31,229 nucleotides of DNA from a virus. A program made the position numbers and the translations under genes. The stretch spans positions 1 through 31,229 of the IMG/VR virus record IMGVR_UViG_3300005529_000079. The stretch is one strand, 5' to 3'. Position 1 is the stretch's first letter; every line of letters begins with the position of its first letter. Under the pieces are notes generated by a model that worked only from the letters and a program-made list of their open reading frames with translations, did no database searches and was not told where the DNA came from. Positions 1-6,528 of the stretch are shown one piece after another.

Positions 1-154
1 CTCTGGCGAGTCACTGCCGCCACCGTCAGGGGCGCCCGTCGCGGTCTTACCTGGAAGAACCACCCTACTCCGCCCGATACGGCGCCGCGCGATGGCACCG
101 GCCGCGGCATGAATCGCATGGCCAAGCCGGCCCGAGTGCGCAGGAGTTATTTCC
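1..154. other. GC-rich left edge, no gene assigned
   Basis: This stretch is visibly more GC-rich than the rest. All three plus frames are open for long runs: one frame stays open until a TGA at 156-158 overlapping the HNH start, one until TGA at 160-162, and one ends at TGA 109-111. None of the translations resembles a known family, so this is probably the 3' end of a gene whose frame cannot be decided from here. A good AGGAG at 142-146 belongs to the next gene. Confidence 0.4.
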
Positions 155-925
155 GTGACTGAGCACATGCTGGCCGAGGAGCACTTAATGCCGCGGGTGA
201 AACAATGGCTTGCTGAGCGCATCGCTGGCGAGGAATGGCGCGCGATCGCCGACCGCGCTGGATTGAGCATTACCGTCATCAGGCACCACTGTTTCCGGGC
301 CGTGAAGCGGGGCGAAGCGACGTTTGAGCAGATCAGGTATCGCCCCACCAAAAGGAAGGGTCTGCCAGACGCTGCCTACAACGAACGATGGCTGGCTCGC
401 GTCCGCGCCAAATGCAAGGTGAGTGAATCCGGCTGTTGGCTATGGACAGGCGTGATCCACAGCATATGGGGCTACGCCTATACCGCCTACCGCGGGAAGG
501 CCAGACCCGTGCACCGCCAGACGTTCAAGCTGATTCACGGAGTCGAGCTCACTCGCGATCAGTACGTCTGCCACACATGCGATATCAGGCATTGCTGCAA
601 CCCAGATCATCTCTGGCTCGGCTCCAACTCTGACAATCAGAAGGATTCCAGCCAGAAGGGACGGCATTACGAGTCTCGGCGCGCCTATTGCGAGAGCGGC
701 CACGAATTCACCCCGGAGAACACTCGCACCAGGCCGACCAAGTCCGGAGGTTTCGCTCGTATCTGCAAGCAATGCGAGCGAGAGAAATACTACAGCGCGG
801 GATATCGCGAGGTGCTTGCGGAACGACGGCGCATTAGCGCTCGAATAAAACGGGGCTGGTCCCCTGACGAAGCGAAGAACAAACCGCCGCGAGTCTGGCG
901 AAGGAGGGAACTCAATGTCCGGTGA
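155..925 (+). CDS. HNH endonuclease with N-terminal HTH-like region and C-terminal zinc ribbon
   Basis: Likely a free-standing phage HNH nicking or homing-type DNA endonuclease. Residues about 15-60 look like a helix-turn-helix (EEWRAIADRAGLSITVIRHH). The HNH core follows: GCWLWTG near 93, His120 in the PVHRQTF segment, and CHTCDIRHCCNPDHLWLG at about 139-156, giving the Cys-rich metal loop plus Asn149 and His152. A tail with C179/H183 and C204/C207 looks like a second zinc ribbon, a common companion of phage HNH proteins. The start is GTG at 155, with AGGAG 8 bases upstream. The 3' end overlaps the next gene by 11 bases. Family assignment is firm; whether it is a selfish homing enzyme or serves the phage is not visible. 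Confidence 0.85.
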   Translation: MTEHMLAEEHLMPRVKQWLAERIAGEEWRAIADRAGLSITVIRHHCFRAVKRGEATFEQIRYRPTKRKGLPDAAYNERWLARVRAKCKVSESGCWLWTGVIHSIWGYAYTAYRGKARPVHRQTFKLIHGVELTRDQYVCHTCDIRHCCNPDHLWLGSNSDNQKDSSQKGRHYESRRAYCESGHEFTPENTRTRPTKSGGFARICKQCEREKYYSAGYREVLAERRRISARIKRGWSPDEAKNKPPRVWRRRELNVR

Positions 926-1283
926 GCAAACACAGAAAGAAGCGCTGGCCACTGAACCGAGCCTCGAAGGACGCACGGCCAAATGCGCGTACCACGGACA
1001 GAAAACCTCGACTCGAGGGAGTTACGGCGGCGGTAACGAGTGCAACTACGGCCAGCGGGACCATAAGGTATGCACCTGCGTGCAGCCTTCATCCAAGGAA
1101 CTGCCGTTCTTTGAATACTGCGGTCCAGGGTCTCGGCAGGCCGACGAACTGTGCAAACACTGTGGCTATCACAAGGTGGCGCACGACAAGGCCGATAGGT
1201 CACGACAGGTATGCGGCAAGTTCGAGCCGAAGGGCGATACAGGTTTCGACAAATTCTATTGCGGCTGCGCAGGATGGGACTGA
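915..1283 (+). CDS. Cys-rich small protein with CxxC/His/CxxF module
   Basis: The function is unknown. The 122-residue product has ten cysteines. Its clearest element is CKHCGYHKVAH at about 80-90, followed by CGKFEP at 100-105, a CxxC-His-CxxFxP arrangement typical of a small structural zinc site. The same arrangement recurs in other proteins of this block (see the genes at 2253 and 4908, and a permuted form at 4645). The start is well supported by AAGGAGGGAA at 901-910, five bases before ATG 915. It overlaps the HNH gene by 11 bases and is followed one base later by the next gene, so it is translated as part of the same operon. Confidence 0.75.
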   Translation: MSGEQTQKEALATEPSLEGRTAKCAYHGQKTSTRGSYGGGNECNYGQRDHKVCTCVQPSSKELPFFEYCGPGSRQADELCKHCGYHKVAHDKADRSRQVCGKFEPKGDTGFDKFYCGCAGWD

Positions 1284-1284
1284 C

Positions 1285-1500
1285 ATGACCGACGCTCATC
1301 GGACCGAAGATCCGCCGACCATTCTCAAGCGCCTAAAGAATTGGCCGAAGCTGGAGTTGGGCGGCGTGAACCTTGGAAGCATCCAAAAGGTGATGAAGGA
1401 GGCTGCGGTAGAGATTGAGAGGCAGCAGCGGGAGATCAAGCGCCTCGAAAAGACCGTTGAACGCTATGCCGATGCCTCGGTGGAGGATGGAAATGTCTGA
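1285..1500 (+). CDS. small coiled-coil protein, unknown function
   Basis: A 71-residue product whose second half, about 38-62, is rich in Glu, Arg, Gln and Lys with heptad-like spacing (VEIERQQREIKRLEKTVER) and should form a coiled coil. The frame is open further upstream, but ATG 1285 lies directly after the previous stop, has AGGA upstream and gives the tight packing seen in the rest of the block. The last codons overlap the next small gene by 8 bases (ATGTCTGA). No family was recognised. Confidence 0.65.
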   Translation: MTDAHRTEDPPTILKRLKNWPKLELGGVNLGSIQKVMKEAAVEIERQQREIKRLEKTVERYADASVEDGNV

Positions 1501-1579
1501 GCACAAGTCATCTGCAGATATCAGCGCCGACAGTACACAAGCGCCAACGCAGATGGAGGCAATCCTATGTTTGGGTTAG
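1493..1579 (+). CDS. very small ORF, 28 residues
   Basis: It starts at ATG 1493 inside an ATGTCTGA overlap with the preceding gene and has GGAGG at 1482-1486 with six-base spacing, so it is well placed for translation. The peptide begins MSEHKSSADIS, is Ser/Ala/Thr-rich and has no recognisable domain. Its end overlaps the next start by 13 bases and contains that gene's Shine-Dalgarno sequence, so it may act mainly as a coupling leader. No homology evidence is available. Confidence 0.45.
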   Translation: MSEHKSSADISADSTQAPTQMEAILCLG

Positions 1580-1767
1580 CTGTCATGGCGGCGGCCTTGG
1601 CCACCGAACGCCGCGAGAGATTCGGCGACGGGTGTCTAATCGTCTGGGGCGATCCAATCACGGGACCCTGCACTCGTGGTATGGCCGCACGTCATCCCAA
1701 GGTTTTCCCCGCCAGCGCCGAGTACTACCGCATCTGCGACCGGATCGCGCGAGGCTGGAAGCCATGA
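1567..1767 (+). CDS. small hypothetical protein
   Basis: A 66-residue protein of unknown function. The N-terminus (MFGLAVMAAALATERR) is mildly hydrophobic but too short and interrupted to call a membrane segment with confidence. GGAGG lies seven bases before ATG 1567. The gene ends in an ATGA overlap with the next gene at 1764, supporting translational coupling. No motif was recognised. Confidence 0.6.
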   Translation: MFGLAVMAAALATERRERFGDGCLIVWGDPITGPCTRGMAARHPKVFPASAEYYRICDRIARGWKP

Positions 1768-2048
1768 CATCGGACCAGATCGTACAACGCTTGCGCCCCT
1801 ATTACGTCGATCCCATCAAGCAGACTGGCCACAGTGCAACGATGGTCGGAAACCTTGAAGGCGGCTATGTCTCGTGGGAGGACTACAAGAGGCTGTGCGA
1901 CATCATTGCAACGATTATGGACATGATGAGCCCCGTAAGCCATCCAGAAACCAAGCAGTCTATTGGCTTCCACATGTGCTTCGTGCGCGACGCTGACGTG
2001 CCGCTACTTCAGCAGATCGCCCAAATGGGAGATGTTCGCCGTGCATAG
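1764..2048 (+). CDS. hypothetical protein
   Basis: A 94-residue product of unknown function, mixed helical in appearance (GGYVSWEDYKRLCDIIATIMDMM near the middle, in shortened form YVSWEDYKRLCD). ATG 1764 overlaps the previous stop by four bases and was preferred to the upstream ATG at 1632, which would make a long overlap with the gene at 1567. It overlaps the next GTG start by eight bases. No domain was recognised. Confidence 0.6.
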   Translation: MTSDQIVQRLRPYYVDPIKQTGHSATMVGNLEGGYVSWEDYKRLCDIIATIMDMMSPVSHPETKQSIGFHMCFVRDADVPLLQQIAQMGDVRRA

Positions 2049-2256
2049 CCCAGAGTGCCCTTTCTGTCATCGCGATCCCTACGAGTACGTCGATATTGGC
2101 GTTGGTTATGAACGTGCGGCGGTGAGTTGCTGTGGAGCCGGTATTGCTCTGATCCAGTACCACGATCCGAAAGCCTGCCGAGCTTACGACTTGATTCGAA
2201 GTAGTGATCCACGCCGCCAGCGTCATGGTTGGCGCCTCGTGGAGGCAATGCAATGA
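2041..2256 (+). CDS. small CxxC protein, unknown function
   Basis: A 71-residue protein beginning at GTG 2041, chosen because GGGAG at 2027-2031 is nine bases upstream; ATG 2032 in the same frame is the alternative but lacks a spaced ribosome site. It carries CPFC near the N-terminus and a CCGAG segment around residue 28, suggesting a small metal-binding fold of the kind common in phage early proteins. It ends in an ATGA overlap with the next gene. Confidence 0.6.
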   Translation: MHSPECPFCHRDPYEYVDIGVGYERAAVSCCGAGIALIQYHDPKACRAYDLIRSSDPRRQRHGWRLVEAMQ

Positions 2257-2804
2257 AAGAAGCGCCGACCAAGGAACAACAGTGCAACCCTCCCTGCCCC
2301 GCTCACCTGTGCGCTGAGCTATCGAAGGTAGGTATGTGTCAACACAAAGAGGCGCGGTCCTCAAAGGAGCGCTTATCGCCTAAGAAACTCGCCGAGTTTC
2401 GAGAGTTGGTCAAGTTTGGCTCTCACCTCGGCGTTGGCGGTCGCGCTCTCGCCCTACTGCTCGATGAGATCGAGGCATGCTGGGCAGAACGTAAACCGGA
2501 CGAGACGGCAGCAGGTGAGCCAACACTGTCCACGATGTACGTGAGTCGTATCTGCACGGCTTACGAATCTGGCTATGGGCGCGGGGAATCGAAGCGAGAC
2601 TTGGCACAGCCCTATGCCAGCGGAACGCCGGAAGCGCTCGCCTACTTCGAGGGATACACCCGCGCCATCGCTCGCCAAGTAAGCGCTGTGGAACCGTCCG
2701 CGCTATTGTGCGAAGCGTGCAATCAACCTGCGCATAGGCACCCAAGCGTCTCGTGCGAAGTATTCAAACCGTTGAACGGGTCCGAACAGCTCTCTAACAA
2801 GTGA
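2253..2804 (+). CDS. RMF-like segment plus zinc-type tail
   Basis: A 183-residue protein. Residues about 102-140 contain AYESGYGRG, then QPYASGT and ending YFEGYTRA. This spacing of GYxxG, PY and GY/GW-xx-A follows that of ribosome modulation factor (RMF), a small protein that dimerises and silences ribosomes in stationary-phase bacteria. The C-terminus has CEAC (153-156), His161/His163 and CEVFKP (168-173), a probable zinc knuckle. Additional cysteines near the N-terminus (about 11, 15, 20, 29) may form another site. GGAGG at 2241-2245 and an ATGA overlap support ATG 2253. RMF resemblance is judged by eye; ribosome binding is inference. Confidence 0.6.
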   Translation: MKEAPTKEQQCNPPCPAHLCAELSKVGMCQHKEARSSKERLSPKKLAEFRELVKFGSHLGVGGRALALLLDEIEACWAERKPDETAAGEPTLSTMYVSRICTAYESGYGRGESKRDLAQPYASGTPEALAYFEGYTRAIARQVSAVEPSALLCEACNQPAHRHPSVSCEVFKPLNGSEQLSNK

Positions 2805-2814
2805 CAGGTGACCA

Positions 2815-3033
2815 ATGAGAAAAGAATACGAAATGACTCCGGCCCAGCTCGATAAGCTGCTGGAGGCTTGCAAGCCGGTACCCTACCTGGTGGCCAACGG
2901 AACTGAGCCTGCATCACCCCAGGAGAACGCCAATCGAGCGTGGCAAGCCCTTGGTGAGGAACTTGGGTTCGACCATATGACCGTGCGACCTAACGGCAAG
3001 GGCGATCGGTTCTTCACGGCTGACGCGCTCTGA
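2815..3033 (+). CDS. conserved-looking small phage protein
   Basis: A 72-residue protein (MRKEYEMTPAQLDKLLEACK at the start) with a central AWQALGEELGF and a positively charged tail. It resembles short hypothetical proteins often found in early regions of proteobacterial phages, but no biochemical role is known to me. It is separated from its neighbours by 10 and 19 bases. An internal ATG at residue 7 is an alternative start. Confidence 0.65.
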   Translation: MRKEYEMTPAQLDKLLEACKPVPYLVANGTEPASPQENANRAWQALGEELGFDHMTVRPNGKGDRFFTADAL

Positions 3034-3052
3034 GCGAGTCGGAGAAACAAAC

Positions 3053-3412
3053 ATGAGCAGAACTAGCGAACACCATCACAGGCTCAACGAGCAAGGCGAA
3101 GGGAAATGTTCTGTACCGATGTGGTGCAACGGCATGCCGGCAGATTTCTGCGATCGGCCAGCTTACGGTGAGAGACCGCCAGGCCGAACCTATTGGAGTT
3201 ACGCTGCTAATCAAGAAATGCGCGTTGACGGTCGCTACAACGGAGTTGTTCCAGGATTGGCATGCCCTCTCCACGGTGGCCCAGAGGTGCGAACGTTCAT
3301 GGACGGCAACGCCTGGTGCGCGGTTGGTCCCGACTTCATCAACCTACAGGAGAGTCCTGCGGGATTCGGCGAGACGCGCGAAGCCGCGATAAGCGCTCTG
3401 GGCAAGACATGA
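3053..3412 (+). CDS. hypothetical protein with WCAVGPDFxNLQESPAGFG C-terminus
   Basis: A 119-residue protein of unknown function. The C-terminal third (NAWCAVGPDFINLQESPAGF, then GETREAAISAL) has the look of a conserved compact phage domain seen at the end of many small hypothetical proteins. The N-terminal part has four Cys and several His (KCSVPMWCNGMPADFCD) that could bind metal. GGAG upstream supports ATG 3053. It ends with an ATGA overlap to the next gene. Confidence 0.65.
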   Translation: MSRTSEHHHRLNEQGEGKCSVPMWCNGMPADFCDRPAYGERPPGRTYWSYAANQEMRVDGRYNGVVPGLACPLHGGPEVRTFMDGNAWCAVGPDFINLQESPAGFGETREAAISALGKT

Positions 3413-3618
3413 GCTACACAATCGAGCAGCTCGATGAGGCTGTTACCCGCGCAGTCAAACGCGAGCGCGAGAAGTGGCAGGCTACGCAGGTGTTCTGGTG
3501 TGACGAGCACGGTAATACGCACCCGGTACCGGTGCTTCATCGTGCCGAGTGGGGTGGCACCATCATGGTTCAGATAGAACGACCCGCTCCACAGCACTCG
3601 GGTGATGCAAGTGCTTAG
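3409..3618 (+). CDS. small hypothetical protein
   Basis: A 69-residue product, MSYTIEQLDEAVTRAVKRER at the start, with an amphipathic N-terminal helix followed by a probable beta-rich part (VFWCDEHGNTHPVPVLHR). ATG 3409 is in ATGA overlap with the preceding stop, and the 3' end overlaps the PAPS-reductase-like gene by 14 bases. No family was recognised. Confidence 0.6.
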   Translation: MSYTIEQLDEAVTRAVKREREKWQATQVFWCDEHGNTHPVPVLHRAEWGGTIMVQIERPAPQHSGDASA

Positions 3619-4447
3619 ATTGCTATCGTACGGAGGCGGCGTGCAAACGACAGTCGAGGCGCTGATGCACGCGAGTGGCGAGCTGCCACCAATCGATGGA
3701 GCGATATTCGCCGACACGCTCCAGGAGCCACGAGCGGTTTACCGGCAACTCGATTGGCTTCAGAAAGAAGTCGATAAGTCGAAACATCCGTTCCCGCTCT
3801 ACCGGGTGACCCGTGGTGATTTATGGAAGTCCGTCAGCACTGTGCGGACCACATTAGATGGACAGCGGCACTACATCAAAACTGCCATCCCGTTGCATTT
3901 CGTGAATTCAGATGGCGAGCCCGGTCGTGGCATGCGAAGTTGCAGCCAGGACTTCAAGATTAAGGTCGTCACAGCCAAGACGCGCGAACTGATTGGCCGT
4001 CGTCACAGACAGATCAAGGAATCAGACGGCGTTCTGGTGAGTATGCTGATCGGGTTTACCGTCGACGAAGTCCTGCGGATGAAAGACAACCCACTGCCGT
4101 GGATCCGCAATGTCTATCCCCTAATTGACGCTTCAATGAGCCGGGCCGATTGTCACGCTTGGGCTGAGCGCCGCGGATACCCGGAACTCGTCGGGTCCGC
4201 CTGCAAGTTCTGTCCGAACCGGACCGACTGGGGGGTGTTGGAGCCGGACGAGCTTCAGGAGTGCATTGACCGCGAGACTCAACTTCAGGCCGCGTATGCG
4301 CAGACCGAGATCAAAGGCGTGCCTTACCTTCATATCTCACGTATCCCTCTTTCACAGATCAAACATAGCGCCACGCGCCGCCGCAAGATGGCTGAGGAGC
4401 AATTGAACATGTTCATCAACCAATGCAACGGGGGCTGCGGTATATAG
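3605..4447 (+). CDS. PAPS reductase-family ATP-pyrophosphatase
   Basis: A 280-residue member of the adenine nucleotide alpha-hydrolase superfamily (PAPS reductase/DndC-like). The signature is a PP-loop variant SYGGGVQTTVEAL at residues 8-20. C113 (RSCSQDFK), CKFCP at 200-204 and a terminal CNGGCG (C274, C278) follow. Cys followed about 87 residues later by CxxC recalls iron-sulfur-binding APS reductases, and HSATRR near 254-259 may contact phosphate. Such proteins activate or reduce sulfate, or move sulfur or other groups onto nucleic acids; the substrate here is unknown. No DndD/E-like partner is visible. ATG 3605 was chosen; GTG 3602 is directly adjacent. It overlaps the preceding gene. Confidence 0.8.
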   Translation: MQVLRLLSYGGGVQTTVEALMHASGELPPIDGAIFADTLQEPRAVYRQLDWLQKEVDKSKHPFPLYRVTRGDLWKSVSTVRTTLDGQRHYIKTAIPLHFVNSDGEPGRGMRSCSQDFKIKVVTAKTRELIGRRHRQIKESDGVLVSMLIGFTVDEVLRMKDNPLPWIRNVYPLIDASMSRADCHAWAERRGYPELVGSACKFCPNRTDWGVLEPDELQECIDRETQLQAAYAQTEIKGVPYLHISRIPLSQIKHSATRRRKMAEEQLNMFINQCNGGCGI

Positions 4448-4475
4448 GCGCTCTTACATCCACACCGAGTCAAAC

Positions 4476-4655
4476 ATGAAACGCAAGCCTTTACCGCCGC
4501 GTGCCAAGGCGATCGAGTACGCCTCGCTGATGAAAATCGTACCCTTCGCTTCAGAGCGGCTGAGATTCAACGCGCTCACTTTGGCATGGCATGCGGGTTA
4601 CAGAGAGGGGCGCGCGGCAGCGAGACGCGCTCGTAGTGCGTCCGATGCTCAATAA
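4476..4655 (+). CDS. small basic protein, 59 residues
   Basis: An ORF from ATG 4476 to TAA 4653-4655. The product is basic (MKRKPLPPRAKAIEYASLMK at the start) and ends with an AWHAGYREGRAAARRAR segment. That tail's GYREG recalls the short helical C-termini of many phage early proteins and, more loosely, RMF-like GW/GY-xx-G motifs. It fills an otherwise empty gap and overlaps the next start by 11 bases, which favours it being real. Function unknown. Confidence 0.55.
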   Translation: MKRKPLPPRAKAIEYASLMKIVPFASERLRFNALTLAWHAGYREGRAAARRARSASDAQ

Positions 4656-4905
4656 ATACGCAGCCCGTTACAAGACCGTCTATCGCTTCCCGTTCTGGCG
4701 GGTGCGCATTGGCGATGGTACCGCGCTATATGGCCGCTACCTAACCCACACTGGCGCATTGCGGCAGGTATCGATGTTGGCGCAGGCATTCTATGACGGC
4801 AAGTTTGTCGGCGAGCGGCAAGGTAAAGTCGGATGCAAGAACTTCAAGATGCGCGATAGCAGAATGTTCTGTAAGAACTGCGGCTTTCACTACGATGAGC
4901 ACTGA
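4645..4905 (+). CDS. small protein with CKxCGxH zinc-type C-terminus
   Basis: About 86 residues from ATG 4645 (an in-frame ATG at 4591 would overlap the previous gene heavily). The N-terminal half is aromatic and basic (YKTVYRFPFWRVRIGDG). The end carries CKNF, then FCKNCGFHYDEH, i.e. CxxF preceding CxxCGxHxxxH. This matches CKHCGYHKVAH in the protein encoded at 915-1283 but with the CxxF half placed before rather than after it. Probably a structural zinc site; function unknown. Confidence 0.6.
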   Translation: MLNKYAARYKTVYRFPFWRVRIGDGTALYGRYLTHTGALRQVSMLAQAFYDGKFVGERQGKVGCKNFKMRDSRMFCKNCGFHYDEH

Positions 4906-4907
4906 CA

Positions 4908-5126
4908 ATGGATGAGCGTTGCGAAAACTGTCGGTTCTTCAAACGGCAAGAGGGCTTTTCTGGAGGCCACTGCCGCAGATTCCCGCCTACCATCGTGGGG
5001 AATTTGATCGAGAGTGAGCGCTATGGCAGGGAAATAACCTGGGATCAAGCCATGCCTTACACGCAGATCGCGGATTGGTGCGGAGAATGGTCCTCTGTCA
5101 GCGCAGACGAGAGTCAAAGTCCATGA
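4908..5126 (+). CDS. small zinc-type protein (CENCRFF...CRRFPP...WCGEW)
   Basis: A 72-residue protein with CENCRFFKR at 5-13, GHCRRFPP at 20-27 and a terminal WCGEW. This CxxC...CxxxPP...WCG pattern is a recurrent small hypothetical family in phages and proteobacteria, presumably one zinc site. It starts two bases after the previous stop and ends in an ATGA overlap with the next gene. No catalytic residues are visible; a binding role is the most that can be inferred. Confidence 0.7.
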   Translation: MDERCENCRFFKRQEGFSGGHCRRFPPTIVGNLIESERYGREITWDQAMPYTQIADWCGEWSSVSADESQSP

Positions 5127-5395
5127 ACAGACCAGAACACGCAGTCGAGATCAAATTGACCGGAGCCTTGAAAGCGGCGGTCGACCTAGGTAATGAGGTC
5201 AATCGGCTTCGGACCGCCATGCGCGAAATTGCTTTTGAAGTATCGGCAGTTGGTTGCGAAGGTGCGGACGATGCAATTTGCATCGAGACCGAGAGAGCGA
5301 AAGAGGATTGGTGTCCCTATTGCCGTATCGGGGTAATTGTTCGTGATGCTAGCTCACCGCCAACTGTGTCTAACAGCGCATCGGAGAAGCAATGA
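5123..5395 (+). CDS. hypothetical protein with CPYC motif
   Basis: A 90-residue product starting at ATG 5123 in ATGA overlap with the previous gene. An amphipathic helical N-terminus (KAAVDLGNEVNRLRTAMREI) is followed by a short Cys-containing C-terminal part (VGCEGADDAIC, then DWCPYCRIGV), which may bind a metal. It is joined by ATGA to the next gene. No family was recognised. Confidence 0.6.
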   Translation: MNRPEHAVEIKLTGALKAAVDLGNEVNRLRTAMREIAFEVSAVGCEGADDAICIETERAKEDWCPYCRIGVIVRDASSPPTVSNSASEKQ

Positions 5396-5727
5396 AACAC
5401 GGCGACTACTGCAATCTTTGCGGCGCCCCGCGCAAGCCAACGCAGGCTCCGGTGCACGTGTTCCGTAATAGCGTGGGCGCAGAATTCATTCGAATTCGCA
5501 GATTTCGCCCAAAGATCGGAAAGGCCATGATCGAGGAAAGTCCTGACCTGATGCTATCGATTTCACTGTATCGCAATGGCGGCGGTCTACCCGGCGAGCA
5601 TATCTGCGATGACTGCATCATCATTGGCTTGCGTCATGCCAAGCGGTTTGTGGATGAGACACTTACGGCCCTAGGTAGCCCATTGGAGCCTATCGGCGAT
5701 GCACCGCAGGAATGCGAAATTTCCTGA
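5392..5727 (+). CDS. two-CxxC protein, probable zinc-binding
   Basis: A 111-residue protein with CNLCGAPRK at 7-15 and HICDDCIIIGLRHAK at about 70-84. The two CxxC pairs are positioned like a single four-Cys zinc site bridged by a beta-rich middle section, as in many small phage regulators or interaction proteins. GGAGAAG precedes ATG 5392, which overlaps the previous stop by four bases. The gene ends the first run of the plus-strand block; a repeat-bearing intergenic gap follows directly. Confidence 0.6.
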   Translation: MKHGDYCNLCGAPRKPTQAPVHVFRNSVGAEFIRIRRFRPKIGKAMIEESPDLMLSISLYRNGGGLPGEHICDDCIIIGLRHAKRFVDETLTALGSPLEPIGDAPQECEIS

Positions 5728-5787
5728 ATAGGACTTGACGGCCTATAGGACACTATGGCCTAATAGAGCCACTGAAACGGAGGCTCT
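5728..5787 (+). promoter_or_regulatory. intergenic tandem repeat with TTGACG box
   Basis: Directly after the TGA at 5725-5727 come two 17-base copies, 5728-5744 and 5745-5761. Both read ATAGGAC, five variable bases, then GGCCT, and 13 of 17 positions are identical. A TTGACG at 5735-5740 resembles a sigma70 -35 box; no well-spaced -10 is convincing (TAATAG at 5761-5766 has a 20-base spacer). The next gene has GGAGG at 5779-5783. Equally spaced half-sites ahead of a small cluster that includes a helix-turn-helix protein suggest an operator or promoter. Confidence 0.4.
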
Positions 5788-6042
5788 ATGAACAAGCGTA
5801 CTGAACTGGCGATTGAGATCCTGAAGAATGGCGGCTACTTCCGTAAGCAGTTGGAGACCCAGTATCGTGGAGGCGAGAAGTTCCATACTCGCCTGCGCAA
5901 TGCGGACCGCCAGATCGTCAAGGGGGTGGGCTTCCAGACCTGGGCGGAGCTGGAGGACTCGGGAATGCTACAGCGTAGAGAGTGCCTCTCAAGCAGCGTA
6001 TGGCCCGAAGAGTGGGTACTGCGGGAAGAGGTGGCGGCTTGA
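5788..6042 (+). CDS. small hypothetical protein upstream of HTH gene
   Basis: An 84-residue product, MNKRTELAIEILKNGGYFRK at the start, rich in charged residues and probably a small alpha/beta fold (RNADRQIVKGVGFQTWAELE in the middle). GGAGG lies four bases from ATG 5788, directly after the repeat-bearing gap. Its stop overlaps the TTG start of the following HTH gene (TTGA), so the two are probably co-translated and may work together. Family not recognised; a short phage conserved protein is likely. Confidence 0.7.
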   Translation: MNKRTELAIEILKNGGYFRKQLETQYRGGEKFHTRLRNADRQIVKGVGFQTWAELEDSGMLQRRECLSSSVWPEEWVLREEVAA

Positions 6043-6218
6043 CCGCCGCCCAACTCCAGAAGCTGCTAGACCTCGCTGGGCTATCCCAGCGGGGGGCAGC
6101 AAAGGACCTTGGCATCAGCGAGCGGAACATGCGCCGCTACATTGCCGGCGATCTCCCGGTCCCGCGCGTTGTCGAGTACGCCCTGCGCTGGCTGATCTCG
6201 GAGAAAGATCACAAGTAA
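6039..6218 (+). CDS. small helix-turn-helix DNA-binding protein
   Basis: A 59-residue product, if started at TTG 6039 in a TTGA overlap with the preceding stop and preceded by AGAGGTGG. The longer open frame from 5982 would run out of phase inside the previous gene. Residues about 8-50 read as a compact HTH: LLDLAGLSQRGAAKDLGISE, then RNMRRYIAGDLPVPRVVEYAL. This is the RGAAK-LGISERxxRRYxxGxxPVPR pattern of small XRE/Cro-like phage proteins. It may regulate the repeat-bearing promoter region 250 bases upstream, which is inference from position. Confidence 0.7.
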   Translation: MTAAQLQKLLDLAGLSQRGAAKDLGISERNMRRYIAGDLPVPRVVEYALRWLISEKDHK

Positions 6219-6237
6219 CCGTGAGCGGTGAGCAGAC

Positions 6238-6528
6238 ATGATCCGCGACGAAATCAATTCCACACTCGCCAAGCAGATGGCCGCCAAACTCGATGGCGAG
6301 ATCGAGGGAGCGTTGAACGGCTTTTGGCCAGCATGGTCCCGAGATGATGTAAAACGCCGATGCCATCTCGTCAGTCGCGCCGGTAGTCCGATCCAGACTC
6401 TCTACGCTGATGGCATACCTATTCTGGAGATTCATCCTATCCAGATCGAGACAGTGAAGACTGAGACTGGGTGGACACTTCAGGCGACGCAGAACTATCG
6501 ACGCTTACATTCCCGAGCTGATCAATGA
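6238..6528 (+). CDS. hypothetical protein
   Basis: A 96-residue product starting at ATG 6238 with GGTGAG at 6226-6231 as a likely ribosome site. Mixed alpha/beta, with an N-terminal amphipathic helix (EINSTLAKQMAAKLDGEIEG) and a beta-like C-terminal half. It ends in ATGA overlap with the next gene. No family was recognised. Confidence 0.6.
   Translation: MIRDEINSTLAKQMAAKLDGEIEGALNGFWPAWSRDDVKRRCHLVSRAGSPIQTLYADGIPILEIHPIQIETVKTETGWTLQATQNYRRLHSRADQ

Noticed and set aside
5745-5766. T7-type phage promoter resemblance (GGACACTATGG)
   Set aside because: Only a short partial match to the T7 consensus, and no single-subunit RNA polymerase gene is visible.
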